A DNA stretch of 64,000 nt, from the NCBI GenBank assembly GCA_020721805.1, contig DYMB01000002.1, forward strand, positions 43,899 through 107,898, written 5' to 3'. This document shows, piece by piece, positions 8,577 through 17,816 of the stretch. A model generated the notes under the pieces. That model saw only the letters and a program-made list of their open reading frames with translations. It searched no databases and had not been told where the DNA came from. Source of the DNA: Acetofilamentum sp. Lineage in GTDB: Bacteria > Hydrothermota > 32-111. Within the stretch, counting starts at the first letter, position 1. Each line of letters opens with the position of its first letter. Both the position numbers and the translations under genes were made by a program.

Positions 8577-9070
8577 AAAAATTCTTACTAAATTTTTTGA
8601 AAAATTTTTATACGATGATCTATGATACACTTGATAACACAGGTGTTTTTAAATATTTTAAACTTTTGTTTTTAAAATCAAAGAGTGAAAAAACTAAATT
8701 TTTTAAAGAATATTTTCATAAAAATAAAACTATCATCCTTGTTTTTGTAGCGATAGTTTTGTTGGTATTTTTGGTTTTCAAATTCAACCTTAACAAACCG
8801 ATAGCCACACTTGTTATTTTGATAGTTGGAATGATAACACATTTTTTCACAGAATTGCTTGCTCTCGTTGCACTGATACCATTCGTGGGCCCCATTATCG
8901 TCAAAGTTATTTCGATCCCTTTTATAATTCTTTTGAACGCATTTACCTATGCTATAAGTTTTTTCGCGCTGAAAAAAGGATACAGAGTTGAAATTGTCAA
9001 ATCCAGATCTTTTACACTCATTTTACTTACAGGGATTTTAATCGGTTATATTATAGGGAAAATATTATGA
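8573..9070 (+). CDS. Small polytopic membrane protein
   Basis: This 165-residue protein starts at a TTG that overlaps the previous stop (TTGA). After a basic, soluble N-terminus of about 40 residues it has roughly four hydrophobic segments (TIILVFVAIVLLVFLVF; ATLVILIVGMITHFF; ALIPFVGPIIVKVISIPFIIL; FTLILLTGILIGYIIGKIL). No catalytic motif is visible and I do not recognise the family. It overlaps the next gene by 4 bp, so translation is probably coupled along the operon. Confidence 0.55.
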   Translation: MKKFLLNFLKNFYTMIYDTLDNTGVFKYFKLLFLKSKSEKTKFFKEYFHKNKTIILVFVAIVLLVFLVFKFNLNKPIATLVILIVGMITHFFTELLALVALIPFVGPIIVKVISIPFIILLNAFTYAISFFALKKGYRVEIVKSRSFTLILLTGILIGYIIGKIL

Positions 9071-11892
9071 AAAAATTTTCTTCTTTTATCATTCTTTCAT
9101 TTTTTTTGCTCTCTTATACTCAAACGACAAATTTTGGGAAAAACAAGATACAATATAAAGATTATCAATGGAAGGTTGGTAGCACAAAACATTTTAACAT
9201 CTACTATTATCAGGGTGCTGAATCCCTTTTTGATTTTGTTGCAACGGTAGCCGAATCTTCCATAACCAGTTTGCAGGAAGAATTTAAAGTTAACATCACT
9301 CAAAAGATTCCAATTGTTTTGTTCAATTCGCATAAAGATTTCGAAGAAACAAACATAACAGTTGAGGTACTCGATGAATTTATCGGGGGATTCACTGAAT
9401 CCGTTAAAAATAGGGTTGTTCTACCTTTTACAGGTTCATACGCTGATTTAAGGCATGTGATAAATCATGAACTTGTTCATGCATTACAATTTCAAGTTCT
9501 TTATGGAGGGAGTGGAACATCAGCGATAATAAGTTCAGTTTTCTATGATATACCTTTATGGTTTATAGAAGGCTCAGCTGAGTTTTACTCGGTAGAGTTT
9601 GACAAAGAGTGTGATATGTATATGAGAGATGCTATCTTGAACGATAGATATATAAACCTTGTTAGTCTCTCATCTTATTATGGTGGATTTTATATTTACA
9701 AAGCTGGGCAGATGGTTTTAAAATACATTTCCGAAAGGTATGGAAGAGAAAAAATAGTAGAGATTTATAAAGATTTAAAATATACCAAATCCTTTTACAA
9801 ATCGCTTGAAAGAAAATGTGGAATAGATCTTTCAAAATTTGATGCTGATTTCAACAATTATCTTAAAAAAAGATATTATCCTCTTTTGACTGATAGGGAT
9901 CTTGAAATCATAGATGCGAGATCTCTACTTGGGGACTTTTTGAAAACATCTAATTATAATGTATCACCTTCAATATCGCCAGACGGTAATTATGTTGCTT
10001 TCATAAGCGAAAGATATGGTTATTTTGATATATACATTTTACCAGTTTATAAACCAGAAAATAAAAAAAAGATACTTCCAAGAAATTTTGTCAGAACATT
10101 TGAATCTTTTCACCTTGATTACGGTAATTTAAACTGGTCAAAAGATAGTAAGTATCTTTTATTCTCTTTGAGATCGGGTAAGGATGAAATAGTTATAATA
10201 TATGATGTTGAAAAAAATAAGATTTTTAAAAGAATAAAATTTGATGCTGACGGTGTATATTCACCTGCGATAGATTCAAAAAATAAAAGGATCGTTTATA
10301 CAAAACAGAAAAATGGAAAAGATGATATCTATATCTATGAAATTGAAACCAAAAGAGAGAGAAGAATAACATCCGACATCTATGACGATATTTCGCCATA
10401 TTTTTTGAACGATTCAACTATAATTTTTTTGAGTGACAGGAACCATACAGGTGAAAAGTGGGAATATGGTGAATATCATCTATACAGATATGATCTGACT
10501 GAGGAAAGATTAGAATCGATCGAAACAAATTTTAATTTTGAAAAGAGATTTTATCCGGTAAACGATTCGATCATACTTTTTTCATCATTTATCGATTATG
10601 TTTCGGATGTTTTCATCTATAATTTGAATTCTAAAAATCTTTCAAGATTAACAAACTCTGTAACCGGCGCTTTCAATCCAACGATAAGCACCGATCTATC
10701 AAAAATGGTTTTTTCCCATTTTAAAAGTTTTTCAATGGATCTTTTGATACTTTCAAATCCACTTGAAAAAGAATATTCAATACCCGATTCTAACAGGTTC
10801 AACGATTATGTTTTAAAAAGTGTTCTTTTTGAAAAAACTGACAAAACGATCGATTCCAGAAAACTTCCGCCAACTTTTTCTCTGGACTGGGTGGCTGGAG
10901 CCCTTTCCTATTCACCGATTTCAGGATTTCTGGGACTTCTTGATATCGGAATAAGTGATATAATGGGAGATAACAGGATATATCTTCAAATGCAGAGATT
11001 ATCTATGTCTGGAACAGGTTATTTAGATTTTCAATACTGGTATTTAAAAAACAGGCTTGATTTTGGGTTTATTTATTTTAATTTGAAGGAAGATTATTTT
11101 TACGATTTTTATACAAAGATTACACAATCTTTAAACGGTGGCGGAATACTTTTAAGGTATCCTCTTGACAGGTATAAAAGAATTGATTTTGAAAATAGTC
11201 TTTTTAAATATTCACTCGATTTTACAAAATACTATATCGATACGGTTGTTGTTAGCAACATCTATTCATCATTTTTCACAAACCATATAGTATCTTTTGT
11301 TTACGATAACGGTATATGGGGAGAATATGGACCGGTAAACGGTGAACTGGCAAGGATCGATATGGGTTTTTCATTTGATATTTTTAGCGATAGTTCAAAT
11401 TTACTTTATAACGGTGGTTTCTATTCTTTAGATTTAAGAAAATATTTTGTTCTTACTCCCAGAACTCAATTCGCATCCAAATTTTATATGATACAAAATT
11501 TTGGTCCATATCCGTCTTTAACATATCTTGGTGGAGCAGGGACAATAAGGGGATATCCCGATTACCAATATTTTGGGAAAATAGTCTCTTACACAAACAA
11601 CGAGTTGAGATTCCCTTTGATAGATGTTATAAAATTTTCCTTTCTTAATCTGGGAATTTACAATATAAGAGGAGTGTTCTTTGTTGATGCTGGATTCGCA
11701 AAGAATAGTTTTAAAGATTTAAGGTTGATCACATCCGATCTGATCCTTGATGATCTAAAACTTGGCTTTGGTGTTGGAATAAGGATGAACCTCTGGATCA
11801 CGAACTTAAAATTGGATATAGCAAAAAATACAGATTTATGGAGAATATCAGAAAAAACCTATTTTCATATATCTTTCGGTTCAGATTTCTAA
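9067..11892 (+). CDS. Three-part fusion: gluzincin peptidase, TolB/PD40 beta-propeller and Omp85-type outer-membrane barrel
   Basis: A signal peptide (1-18) precedes a peptidase-MA-like domain with NHELVHALQF (H134, E135, H138) and a downstream WFIEGSAEFYS segment (E168, E172) that should supply the third zinc ligand. Residues about 290-590 are PD40/TolB-type blades (SPDGNYVAFISERYGYFDIY, FLSDRNHTGEKWEYGEY). The C-terminal 330 residues resemble the BamA/Omp85 surface-antigen barrel, with YLGGAGTIRGYPDYQYFG holding the RGY signature and a terminal Phe. It should be anchored in the outer membrane with its protease and propeller in the periplasm, or exposed outside. The substrate is unknown. Its 3' end overlaps the next gene by 55 bp. 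Confidence 0.82.
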   Translation: MKKFSSFIILSFFLLSYTQTTNFGKNKIQYKDYQWKVGSTKHFNIYYYQGAESLFDFVATVAESSITSLQEEFKVNITQKIPIVLFNSHKDFEETNITVEVLDEFIGGFTESVKNRVVLPFTGSYADLRHVINHELVHALQFQVLYGGSGTSAIISSVFYDIPLWFIEGSAEFYSVEFDKECDMYMRDAILNDRYINLVSLSSYYGGFYIYKAGQMVLKYISERYGREKIVEIYKDLKYTKSFYKSLERKCGIDLSKFDADFNNYLKKRYYPLLTDRDLEIIDARSLLGDFLKTSNYNVSPSISPDGNYVAFISERYGYFDIYILPVYKPENKKKILPRNFVRTFESFHLDYGNLNWSKDSKYLLFSLRSGKDEIVIIYDVEKNKIFKRIKFDADGVYSPAIDSKNKRIVYTKQKNGKDDIYIYEIETKRERRITSDIYDDISPYFLNDSTIIFLSDRNHTGEKWEYGEYHLYRYDLTEERLESIETNFNFEKRFYPVNDSIILFSSFIDYVSDVFIYNLNSKNLSRLTNSVTGAFNPTISTDLSKMVFSHFKSFSMDLLILSNPLEKEYSIPDSNRFNDYVLKSVLFEKTDKTIDSRKLPPTFSLDWVAGALSYSPISGFLGLLDIGISDIMGDNRIYLQMQRLSMSGTGYLDFQYWYLKNRLDFGFIYFNLKEDYFYDFYTKITQSLNGGGILLRYPLDRYKRIDFENSLFKYSLDFTKYYIDTVVVSNIYSSFFTNHIVSFVYDNGIWGEYGPVNGELARIDMGFSFDIFSDSSNLLYNGGFYSLDLRKYFVLTPRTQFASKFYMIQNFGPYPSLTYLGGAGTIRGYPDYQYFGKIVSYTNNELRFPLIDVIKFSFLNLGIYNIRGVFFVDAGFAKNSFKDLRLITSDLILDDLKLGFGVGIRMNLWITNLKLDIAKNTDLWRISEKTYFHISFGSDF

Positions 11893-14800
11893 TTTTACTT
11901 TTTCTGATTCCTTTTTTTTCCGAATCGAAAGAATTTATACCTGATTTTTATTTGAAAGATGAAGGTGATTATGTAAAAATAATCTGTGATCATCAGTTGA
12001 TTTCAAAAAATCCCGGTTTTCCACAGATCCCTGTTATAAGAAGAACAGATGTTGATAAAGTGTTAAAAATCAAACTGATAGCAGAGGATACGATATATCT
12101 TTCAAAGAGATTGATCCCTTTAAAATTTCCTGTAAGCAAAAATTCAAAATACTTGTTGGTATTGAAACCTGATGAAAAAATTTATAATTCAAATACAAGA
12201 ATAGTTGGAAAAGATTTTTCATTTAACAGGGGTATACTGGAGATTTATCCTTTTGATTATATACCTTCCAAAAACCTTCTTCTTGTAAAACATCTTGATG
12301 TGGATTATAGGATAAAAAAGAGTGATAAAACAACGAACAGAAAGATTCTGATAATATACTCTCCATCAATTTTAAATGATACTTCAACTATTAAAAATTA
12401 TTACCTTGTCAGGGGATATGAACCTATATTTAAAGATTTAAATAGTATAGGAACGACCTCTTCAGAAATAAAAAATTTTATTAAAAATCTTTACACGACC
12501 AATCCATTCTCTTTTTTACTCTTAATCGGTGGAAGTTCATATATACCATTTGAGTATGGAAACGGTGAAAGCAGTCCTGCTACAGACCTTTATTATTCCC
12601 TTATCGATACTCTTGACTATTTTCCTGATATCATAACTTCCAGATTACCATTTGTCGATTCTATCTCATGTAAAAACTATTTTGAGAAATCCATCTATTT
12701 ATCAAAAAATGATCAGTTGTATAGAATGCCCTCATCCTATTTTATCGCAACTGATGATGGCGGATATCATACTCTTGTTGAATCCACACACATATATTCT
12801 ATGAATGTTTTTAGAAATGTAAATATTTTAACCGACTCACTCTTTGGTTACTATCAAACTGGAACAAGAATTGACACATCGATAAACAGGGGAAAGGATA
12901 TCGTTGTATATTCCGGACATGGTGGAACATATCAATGGGCTGGTCCATATTTTTATCAAACCGATATAGAAAAACTTGAAAATAAAATCTATCCTAATAT
13001 TTTTTCATTTGCATGTTATACGGGTAATTATACTTATGAAGACTTTTTTGGGCATTCGTGGTTATCCGCTCTGGATAAAGGGGGATTATCTTTTACAGGA
13101 GCATCTGATGAAACTTACTGGGATGAAGATGATGTCCTTCAAAGATTTTTTATCGATTCTTTAAAAAATTTTGGTTACATTTTTGATAAATTCAATCAAG
13201 CGAAAGTTTCATTTTTCAACAATTATGGAGATTTAAGTTTAACTAAAGGGTATTTTGAAAGATACAACTATTTTTCCACACCTGAAAGATTTTTCGGGAA
13301 CAGATTTTTAAATAACTTTACATTTGACTATGATATATTCATACCCTACACTGATTCTTTTAATGTAAAAATTCAATATGATGGTAATCTTGATTCTCCA
13401 ATTTTCACTTCGATTTTCAAATTTAGCGACTCTCTCGTTGATTCTAAATTTGTTTCTTTACCTTCTTTTGTCTTTCTTAATACAACCGATATCATAAAAG
13501 ACAGTTTAAAATTTTTTACCTTCATCGAGGGAAGAAAACTCTTTTCTGATACGATCTTTATAATCGGTGATGGACCATATGTCACAATAAAAGATTATTA
13601 CCTTTCAAACTATTATTTGGATACTCTATATTTTGATCTTGTTTTTAAAAATTTTGGTAATCAAAATTCTGACTCATCTAAAGTATTTTTTAAAGCCAAT
13701 TCAACAGGTTTTGATATAATTACCGATACCTTATACCTACCACCTTTAAATTCTGAATCAACTTTCTTGTTTTACAAGGGACTTACATTGAAGGTTAACG
13801 GATTTTCTGATTCACTCACCAGTCAGATCTGTTCAGTTTATACAGTTTCAAGTAATGACACACTATTATATAAGATTCCTATAACTATAACGCCTCTAGA
13901 TTTTTCTTTGAATTACATAAATACTATCTTTAATGATGATACCTTATATGGGATACCGAAAAATGTTAATTCGAAAATATTTTTCAATATAGATAACATA
14001 TCTATACTTCAGGTTAAAGATTTAAAGGTTAAAATAATCTCAAATGATCTTTTTATTTCAAATCCCGAGTTTACAATACCTTCAATATCTGGAAACTCTT
14101 CATATACTTTTGGCGTTGATGTTTTTTCGAATCTTACCCTTTCGCAAAAGTCTTTAATAACTGTAATTTTGCAAGTTGGTGATTGGACTAAGGAATTTTA
14201 TCTTTACATTCCCTTCATCTATATAAATAAACCTCAATACTATGGTCCAGTAAAAAATATATACATATATTCAAATAAAATGGATTACCTTACTAACGCT
14301 CCTGTCTTTAAAAACTATAATCTTGATTCGATACCGTTCAAACAACTCTATGTTAAAGATGATACGACTATTTCCTTAAAACTTCCTTTCAAATTTAAAT
14401 TTTTTGGTATCAACAGGGATACATTATTCTTTAACACGAATGGTCTTTTATCTTTCAGCAAACTTGATAATTCTCTTTTTACGCCAACAAATTTACCATC
14501 CGAATATTTAAAGATGATGAACACCATCGTTTTTGCCTGGAACGATTTCAGGCCATCATTTTTTTATGATAGTTATTCAAAAAGGAGTGAGACTTCAAAT
14601 AACATTTTTACATATTTTGATACTACGAATTTTTCATATTTAATCTATTTTAACAGGGTTATTTCTCCAGATTATCTATATAATACTTTTGTTCTTTCCA
14701 TAGAAACTACTTCTGTAACTGTCCATTTTATAGATGTTGCGGATCCATCATTTTTTATAACTGGAATACAATTTTACGACGGAACTTTTCTTTCTTTTAC

Positions 14801-15173
14801 AGGTGATTCATTTTTTGACCCGGATGATTCCAGCTTAATACATTCCAAAGTATCGATCAAATTCACAACCGATAAACCAAAGTTGAAAAATAAAGAGATT
14901 GATCTTACTATGACATTTGATAAAAAAGTTAGCATAAACTTTTCTCTCTTTTCAAAAAATTGTTTTTATTTTACTGTTCATAAAAATGGGATATATTCTA
15001 TAGAAATTTATGATATATATGGAAGAAGGGAGAGTATTTGCTCTTCTGGACTATTTCCAAAAAATGTTTATAAAATACCGTTAAACTTAAAAAGTTCTGG
15101 AATAAAATTCATCGTTGTAAAAGATTATAACGGTAATACTCTTGAAAGAAAAAAGATCATTTTTTTAAAATAG
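11838..15173 (+). CDS. Gingipain-like C25 cysteine protease with C-terminal sorting domain
   Basis: A long N-terminal signal sequence (residues about 14-29) and a prodomain-like region precede a caspase-fold C25 domain. The catalytic pair is His361 in YSGHGG and Cys393 in FACYTGNY, followed by GLSFTGASDETYW. Beta-rich Ig-like segments occupy the rest. The last 65 residues (YSIEIYDIYGRRESI) fit a type IX-style sorting domain. Gingipains cleave after Arg or Lys; the specificity here cannot be told. The ATG lies 55 bp inside the upstream gene without a clear ribosome site, but no later start would keep the signal peptide. The 3' end overlaps the convergent gene by 9 bp. Confidence 0.85.
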   Translation: MENIRKNLFSYIFRFRFLILLFLIPFFSESKEFIPDFYLKDEGDYVKIICDHQLISKNPGFPQIPVIRRTDVDKVLKIKLIAEDTIYLSKRLIPLKFPVSKNSKYLLVLKPDEKIYNSNTRIVGKDFSFNRGILEIYPFDYIPSKNLLLVKHLDVDYRIKKSDKTTNRKILIIYSPSILNDTSTIKNYYLVRGYEPIFKDLNSIGTTSSEIKNFIKNLYTTNPFSFLLLIGGSSYIPFEYGNGESSPATDLYYSLIDTLDYFPDIITSRLPFVDSISCKNYFEKSIYLSKNDQLYRMPSSYFIATDDGGYHTLVESTHIYSMNVFRNVNILTDSLFGYYQTGTRIDTSINRGKDIVVYSGHGGTYQWAGPYFYQTDIEKLENKIYPNIFSFACYTGNYTYEDFFGHSWLSALDKGGLSFTGASDETYWDEDDVLQRFFIDSLKNFGYIFDKFNQAKVSFFNNYGDLSLTKGYFERYNYFSTPERFFGNRFLNNFTFDYDIFIPYTDSFNVKIQYDGNLDSPIFTSIFKFSDSLVDSKFVSLPSFVFLNTTDIIKDSLKFFTFIEGRKLFSDTIFIIGDGPYVTIKDYYLSNYYLDTLYFDLVFKNFGNQNSDSSKVFFKANSTGFDIITDTLYLPPLNSESTFLFYKGLTLKVNGFSDSLTSQICSVYTVSSNDTLLYKIPITITPLDFSLNYINTIFNDDTLYGIPKNVNSKIFFNIDNISILQVKDLKVKIISNDLFISNPEFTIPSISGNSSYTFGVDVFSNLTLSQKSLITVILQVGDWTKEFYLYIPFIYINKPQYYGPVKNIYIYSNKMDYLTNAPVFKNYNLDSIPFKQLYVKDDTTISLKLPFKFKFFGINRDTLFFNTNGLLSFSKLDNSLFTPTNLPSEYLKMMNTIVFAWNDFRPSFFYDSYSKRSETSNNIFTYFDTTNFSYLIYFNRVISPDYLYNTFVLSIETTSVTVHFIDVADPSFFITGIQFYDGTFLSFTGDSFFDPDDSSLIHSKVSIKFTTDKPKLKNKEIDLTMTFDKKVSINFSLFSKNCFYFTVHKNGIYSIEIYDIYGRRESICSSGLFPKNVYKIPLNLKSSGIKFIVVKDYNGNTLERKKIIFLK

Positions 15174-16142
15174 TGTTGAGAGAAGTGTAAAGAATATTAA
15201 GAACAAGGGAAGGACAAGAGGATAGGTCTGAAAAAAAAGTTTCATTCTTTCAAACCAATTTGTTTTATAACTATTTTTAGAAGCGAAAGGGTTTTTGATT
15301 CTCATATTTTGATTTTTAATAATATCCATTATTGAATCAGTTTTTTTAAAAAAATCTATATTCAATTTTTTCTGTTTGATTTTAAAAAAGTTTTCCTGTA
15401 ACGATATATTTCTTTTCCCAAGATAGATAACGCAATCGTAATCTTTTTTCATAGATACGATTTTATCTTTTCGTAAAAAGCCGGTGTTGAATTCCACCGA
15501 ATCATAGAGTCCCGATATTTTCAGCGATATTTTTTGTAATTCTTTTGAAAATCTATCATCAACAAGTAAAATCGTTAATTTTTTTTTATCTGTATAAGAA
15601 TTGTTGTAAGGATTCTGATCATTTGTAAGAATTTTAACAGAGTCAACGCTTCTTTTATCCTTTATGGTTATCATAGTATCATTCCTGAACTTAAAATCAT
15701 AAATTTTTTCTTTTAAAAAAATTTTAACAATAAATATTGTATCGCTTTTTGTATAGTTTCTCAAAAATATAAAGTTAAAAGAATCTTTATGAAATATAGT
15801 ATCAATACCCGCATCAAGATTCCCTTTCAGGTTAAATGTCTTTGTATTTGAACTTATAAAAATATCATTCTTTTCTTTTTCATCTGAAATGAAAAAGGGG
15901 AGAATGGAAGAAAAAAAATTTTTTATTATATCATATTTTCTTTGATCGTTGAGTTTGATAAAATTTTCCTTTTCATTGGAAATCACAACAAATGTATTGT
16001 ATAGCTTGAATTTTGCGACAAAAAGGAAAGAGAAGGCAAGAAGATAAATAAGACATATAAGAAAAAACCTTTTAAAGGAAACCCTTCTGAAAAATATTAA
16101 AATTATCAGAAGGGCGATTATAATGGAAAGAATAATATACAT
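15165..16142 (-). CDS. Membrane-anchored protein, possibly a degenerate BatA/von Willebrand A-like protein
   Basis: Two N-terminal membrane segments (residues 1-20 and 26-46) are separated by a basic loop, and a third lies at the C-terminus (YPLVLPLFLIFFTLLSTLF). Between them is a beta-rich periplasmic or cytoplasmic region with a segment LTILLVDDRFSKELQKISL. The two-helix start followed by FVVISN and a helix loosely recalls BatA-type vWA membrane proteins, but the DxSxS metal site is absent. It starts 7 bp downstream of pckA and is probably co-transcribed with it. The function is unknown. Confidence 0.45.
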   Translation of the reverse strand: MYIILSIIIALLIILIFFRRVSFKRFFLICLIYLLAFSFLFVAKFKLYNTFVVISNEKENFIKLNDQRKYDIIKNFFSSILPFFISDEKEKNDIFISSNTKTFNLKGNLDAGIDTIFHKDSFNFIFLRNYTKSDTIFIVKIFLKEKIYDFKFRNDTMITIKDKRSVDSVKILTNDQNPYNNSYTDKKKLTILLVDDRFSKELQKISLKISGLYDSVEFNTGFLRKDKIVSMKKDYDCVIYLGKRNISLQENFFKIKQKKLNIDFFKKTDSIMDIIKNQNMRIKNPFASKNSYKTNWFERMKLFFQTYPLVLPLFLIFFTLLSTLF

Positions 16143-16149
16143 CGACAGA

Positions 16150-17694
16150 TTAAAGCGATATGTTCATCTTTTTAAAATTCTCTTCGAATTTTGTTTTTAA
16201 ACTTAAGGCGGCTCTTTTATAATCTTCTTTATTTTTCCATGTATTTATTGGATTTAAAACTTCCTTTGGCACATCAGGGCATTCCAAAGGGATCATCAAT
16301 CCAAAAAATTCTTCCTTTACAAACTTAATTTTTGAAAATTCATCAGTAAGGATCGCCTTTACCATTCTTCTTGTATAAGTAAGATTAAATCTTTTTCCAA
16401 TTCCGTAAGGGCCACCAGTCCATCCGGTGTTTAGAAGATAAACTTTTGTTTTGTGCTTTAAAATTTTTTCTTTCAACATTTTTGCATATTTATCGGGACT
16501 CAAAGGCATAAAAGGTGCTCCAAAACAGGCTGAGAATGTTGTCTGTGGTTCGACTATTCCTCTTTCGGTTCCAGCGAGTTTACTCGTATATCCGGAAACA
16601 AAATGGAACATCGCTTCTTCAACTGAAAGTAAAGAGACCGGTGGAAGAACGCCGAAAGCATCCGCTGTGAGGAATATGATATATTTTGGGTGTGAACATT
16701 TTCCTTCAGGATTAGCATTGGGTATAAAATGTATTGGATATGCTGCTCTCGTGTTTTCGGTTAGAGAACCATCTGCATAGTCTGGTTCTCCATTCTCATT
16801 TACAACAACATTTTCAAGAACTGCACCAAATTTTAAAGAATCGTAAATCTGAGGTTCGGTTTCTCTTTTTAAGTTTATCGTTTTTGCATAACAGCCACCT
16901 TCAAAATTGAAAACTCCATCATCTCCCCATCCATGTTCATCATCACCGATGAGTTTTCTTTCAATATCAGCGGAAAGTGTTGTTTTACCTGTTCCGGAAA
17001 GTCCAAAGAATATTGCTGAGTTTCCCTTTTCATCGGTATTTGCTGAACAATGCATAGGGAAAACACCTTTTTTAGGTAAAAGATAATTCATCATCGTGAA
17101 TACTGATTTTTTTACTTCACCGAAATATTGCGTTCCACCTATAAGAACAGTCATAGTATCATAGTTTATTATTATAAAACATTCTGAATTTGTTTTATCT
17201 ATCTGGGGAATAGCTTTGAAATTTGGTAGAGATAAAATATTTATGTCAGGTTTGAAATTTTTTAATTTTTCTTCATTTGGTCTAATAAAAAGTGAAGATG
17301 AAGCTAAAGCCTGATTGGCTAGTTCAGTTATGACCCTTAAAGAGTATCCATATTTTTTATCGGCACCGACAAAACCATCAAAAATGAAAAGATCTTTTCC
17401 TTGAAGATATGCTCTCATCTTATCAAAAAGTTTGTTGTAAACTTCAACTGTGATAGGTTTATTTATCTTTCCCCATGCTATATCGTTATGAACGGATTCA
17501 GTATCAACTATGAATCTATCATCTGGACTTCTTCCATTATATTTACCAGTATTAACAACAAAAGCACCTGTATTTGTTAAAATACCTTCATTCTTCTGCA
17601 AAGCGATTGTAACAAGTTTTGATGGGGGAAGGTTACGATACAAATTTTTATAGTTTATAATTTTTAAATCGTTTAAAGAAATATTGTTTACCAT
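16150..17694 (-). CDS. pckA: Phosphoenolpyruvate carboxykinase (ATP)
   Basis: PckA converts oxaloacetate and ATP to PEP and CO2, or runs in reverse in fermenters making succinate. The P-loop GLSGTGKTTLSAD, the metal and kinase-2 region IGDDEHGWGDDG, and the substrate loop NTGKYNGRSPDDRF are all present. The 514-residue length is close to the usual 530. An AGGAGG ribosome site precedes the ATG, and a divergent promoter faces fhs. With the methylmalonyl-CoA genes downstream of fhs, this suggests a PEP, oxaloacetate, succinate and propionate flow. The product is cytoplasmic. Confidence 0.96.
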   Translation of the reverse strand: MVNNISLNDLKIINYKNLYRNLPPSKLVTIALQKNEGILTNTGAFVVNTGKYNGRSPDDRFIVDTESVHNDIAWGKINKPITVEVYNKLFDKMRAYLQGKDLFIFDGFVGADKKYGYSLRVITELANQALASSSLFIRPNEEKLKNFKPDINILSLPNFKAIPQIDKTNSECFIIINYDTMTVLIGGTQYFGEVKKSVFTMMNYLLPKKGVFPMHCSANTDEKGNSAIFFGLSGTGKTTLSADIERKLIGDDEHGWGDDGVFNFEGGCYAKTINLKRETEPQIYDSLKFGAVLENVVVNENGEPDYADGSLTENTRAAYPIHFIPNANPEGKCSHPKYIIFLTADAFGVLPPVSLLSVEEAMFHFVSGYTSKLAGTERGIVEPQTTFSACFGAPFMPLSPDKYAKMLKEKILKHKTKVYLLNTGWTGGPYGIGKRFNLTYTRRMVKAILTDEFSKIKFVKEEFFGLMIPLECPDVPKEVLNPINTWKNKEDYKRAALSLKTKFEENFKKMNISL

Positions 17695-17718
17695 TATTCC
17701 TCCTAAAGTTTTTCAAAT

Positions 17719-17746
17719 ATTATAATATTTTACATTTTTTTTTCAA
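17719..17746 (-). promoter_or_regulatory. Promoter of pckA
   Basis: On the minus strand, TTGAAA (17746-17741) and a perfect TATAAT (17724-17719) are spaced by 16 bp. The expected transcript start is about 18 bases ahead of the ATG, with AGGAGG between them. Confidence 0.6.
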
Positions 17747-17758
17747 TCTAAATCTACC

Positions 17759-17787
17759 TTGAAAAAATAGGATTTATAGGATAAAAT
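17759..17787 (+). promoter_or_regulatory. Promoter of fhs
   Basis: TTGAAA (17759-17764), a 17-bp spacer and TAAAAT (17782-17787) are followed by AAGGAG and the ATG at 17817. Confidence 0.55.
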
Positions 17788-17816
17788 TAACCTTAAAAAT
17801 CAAGAAGGAGTAATCA

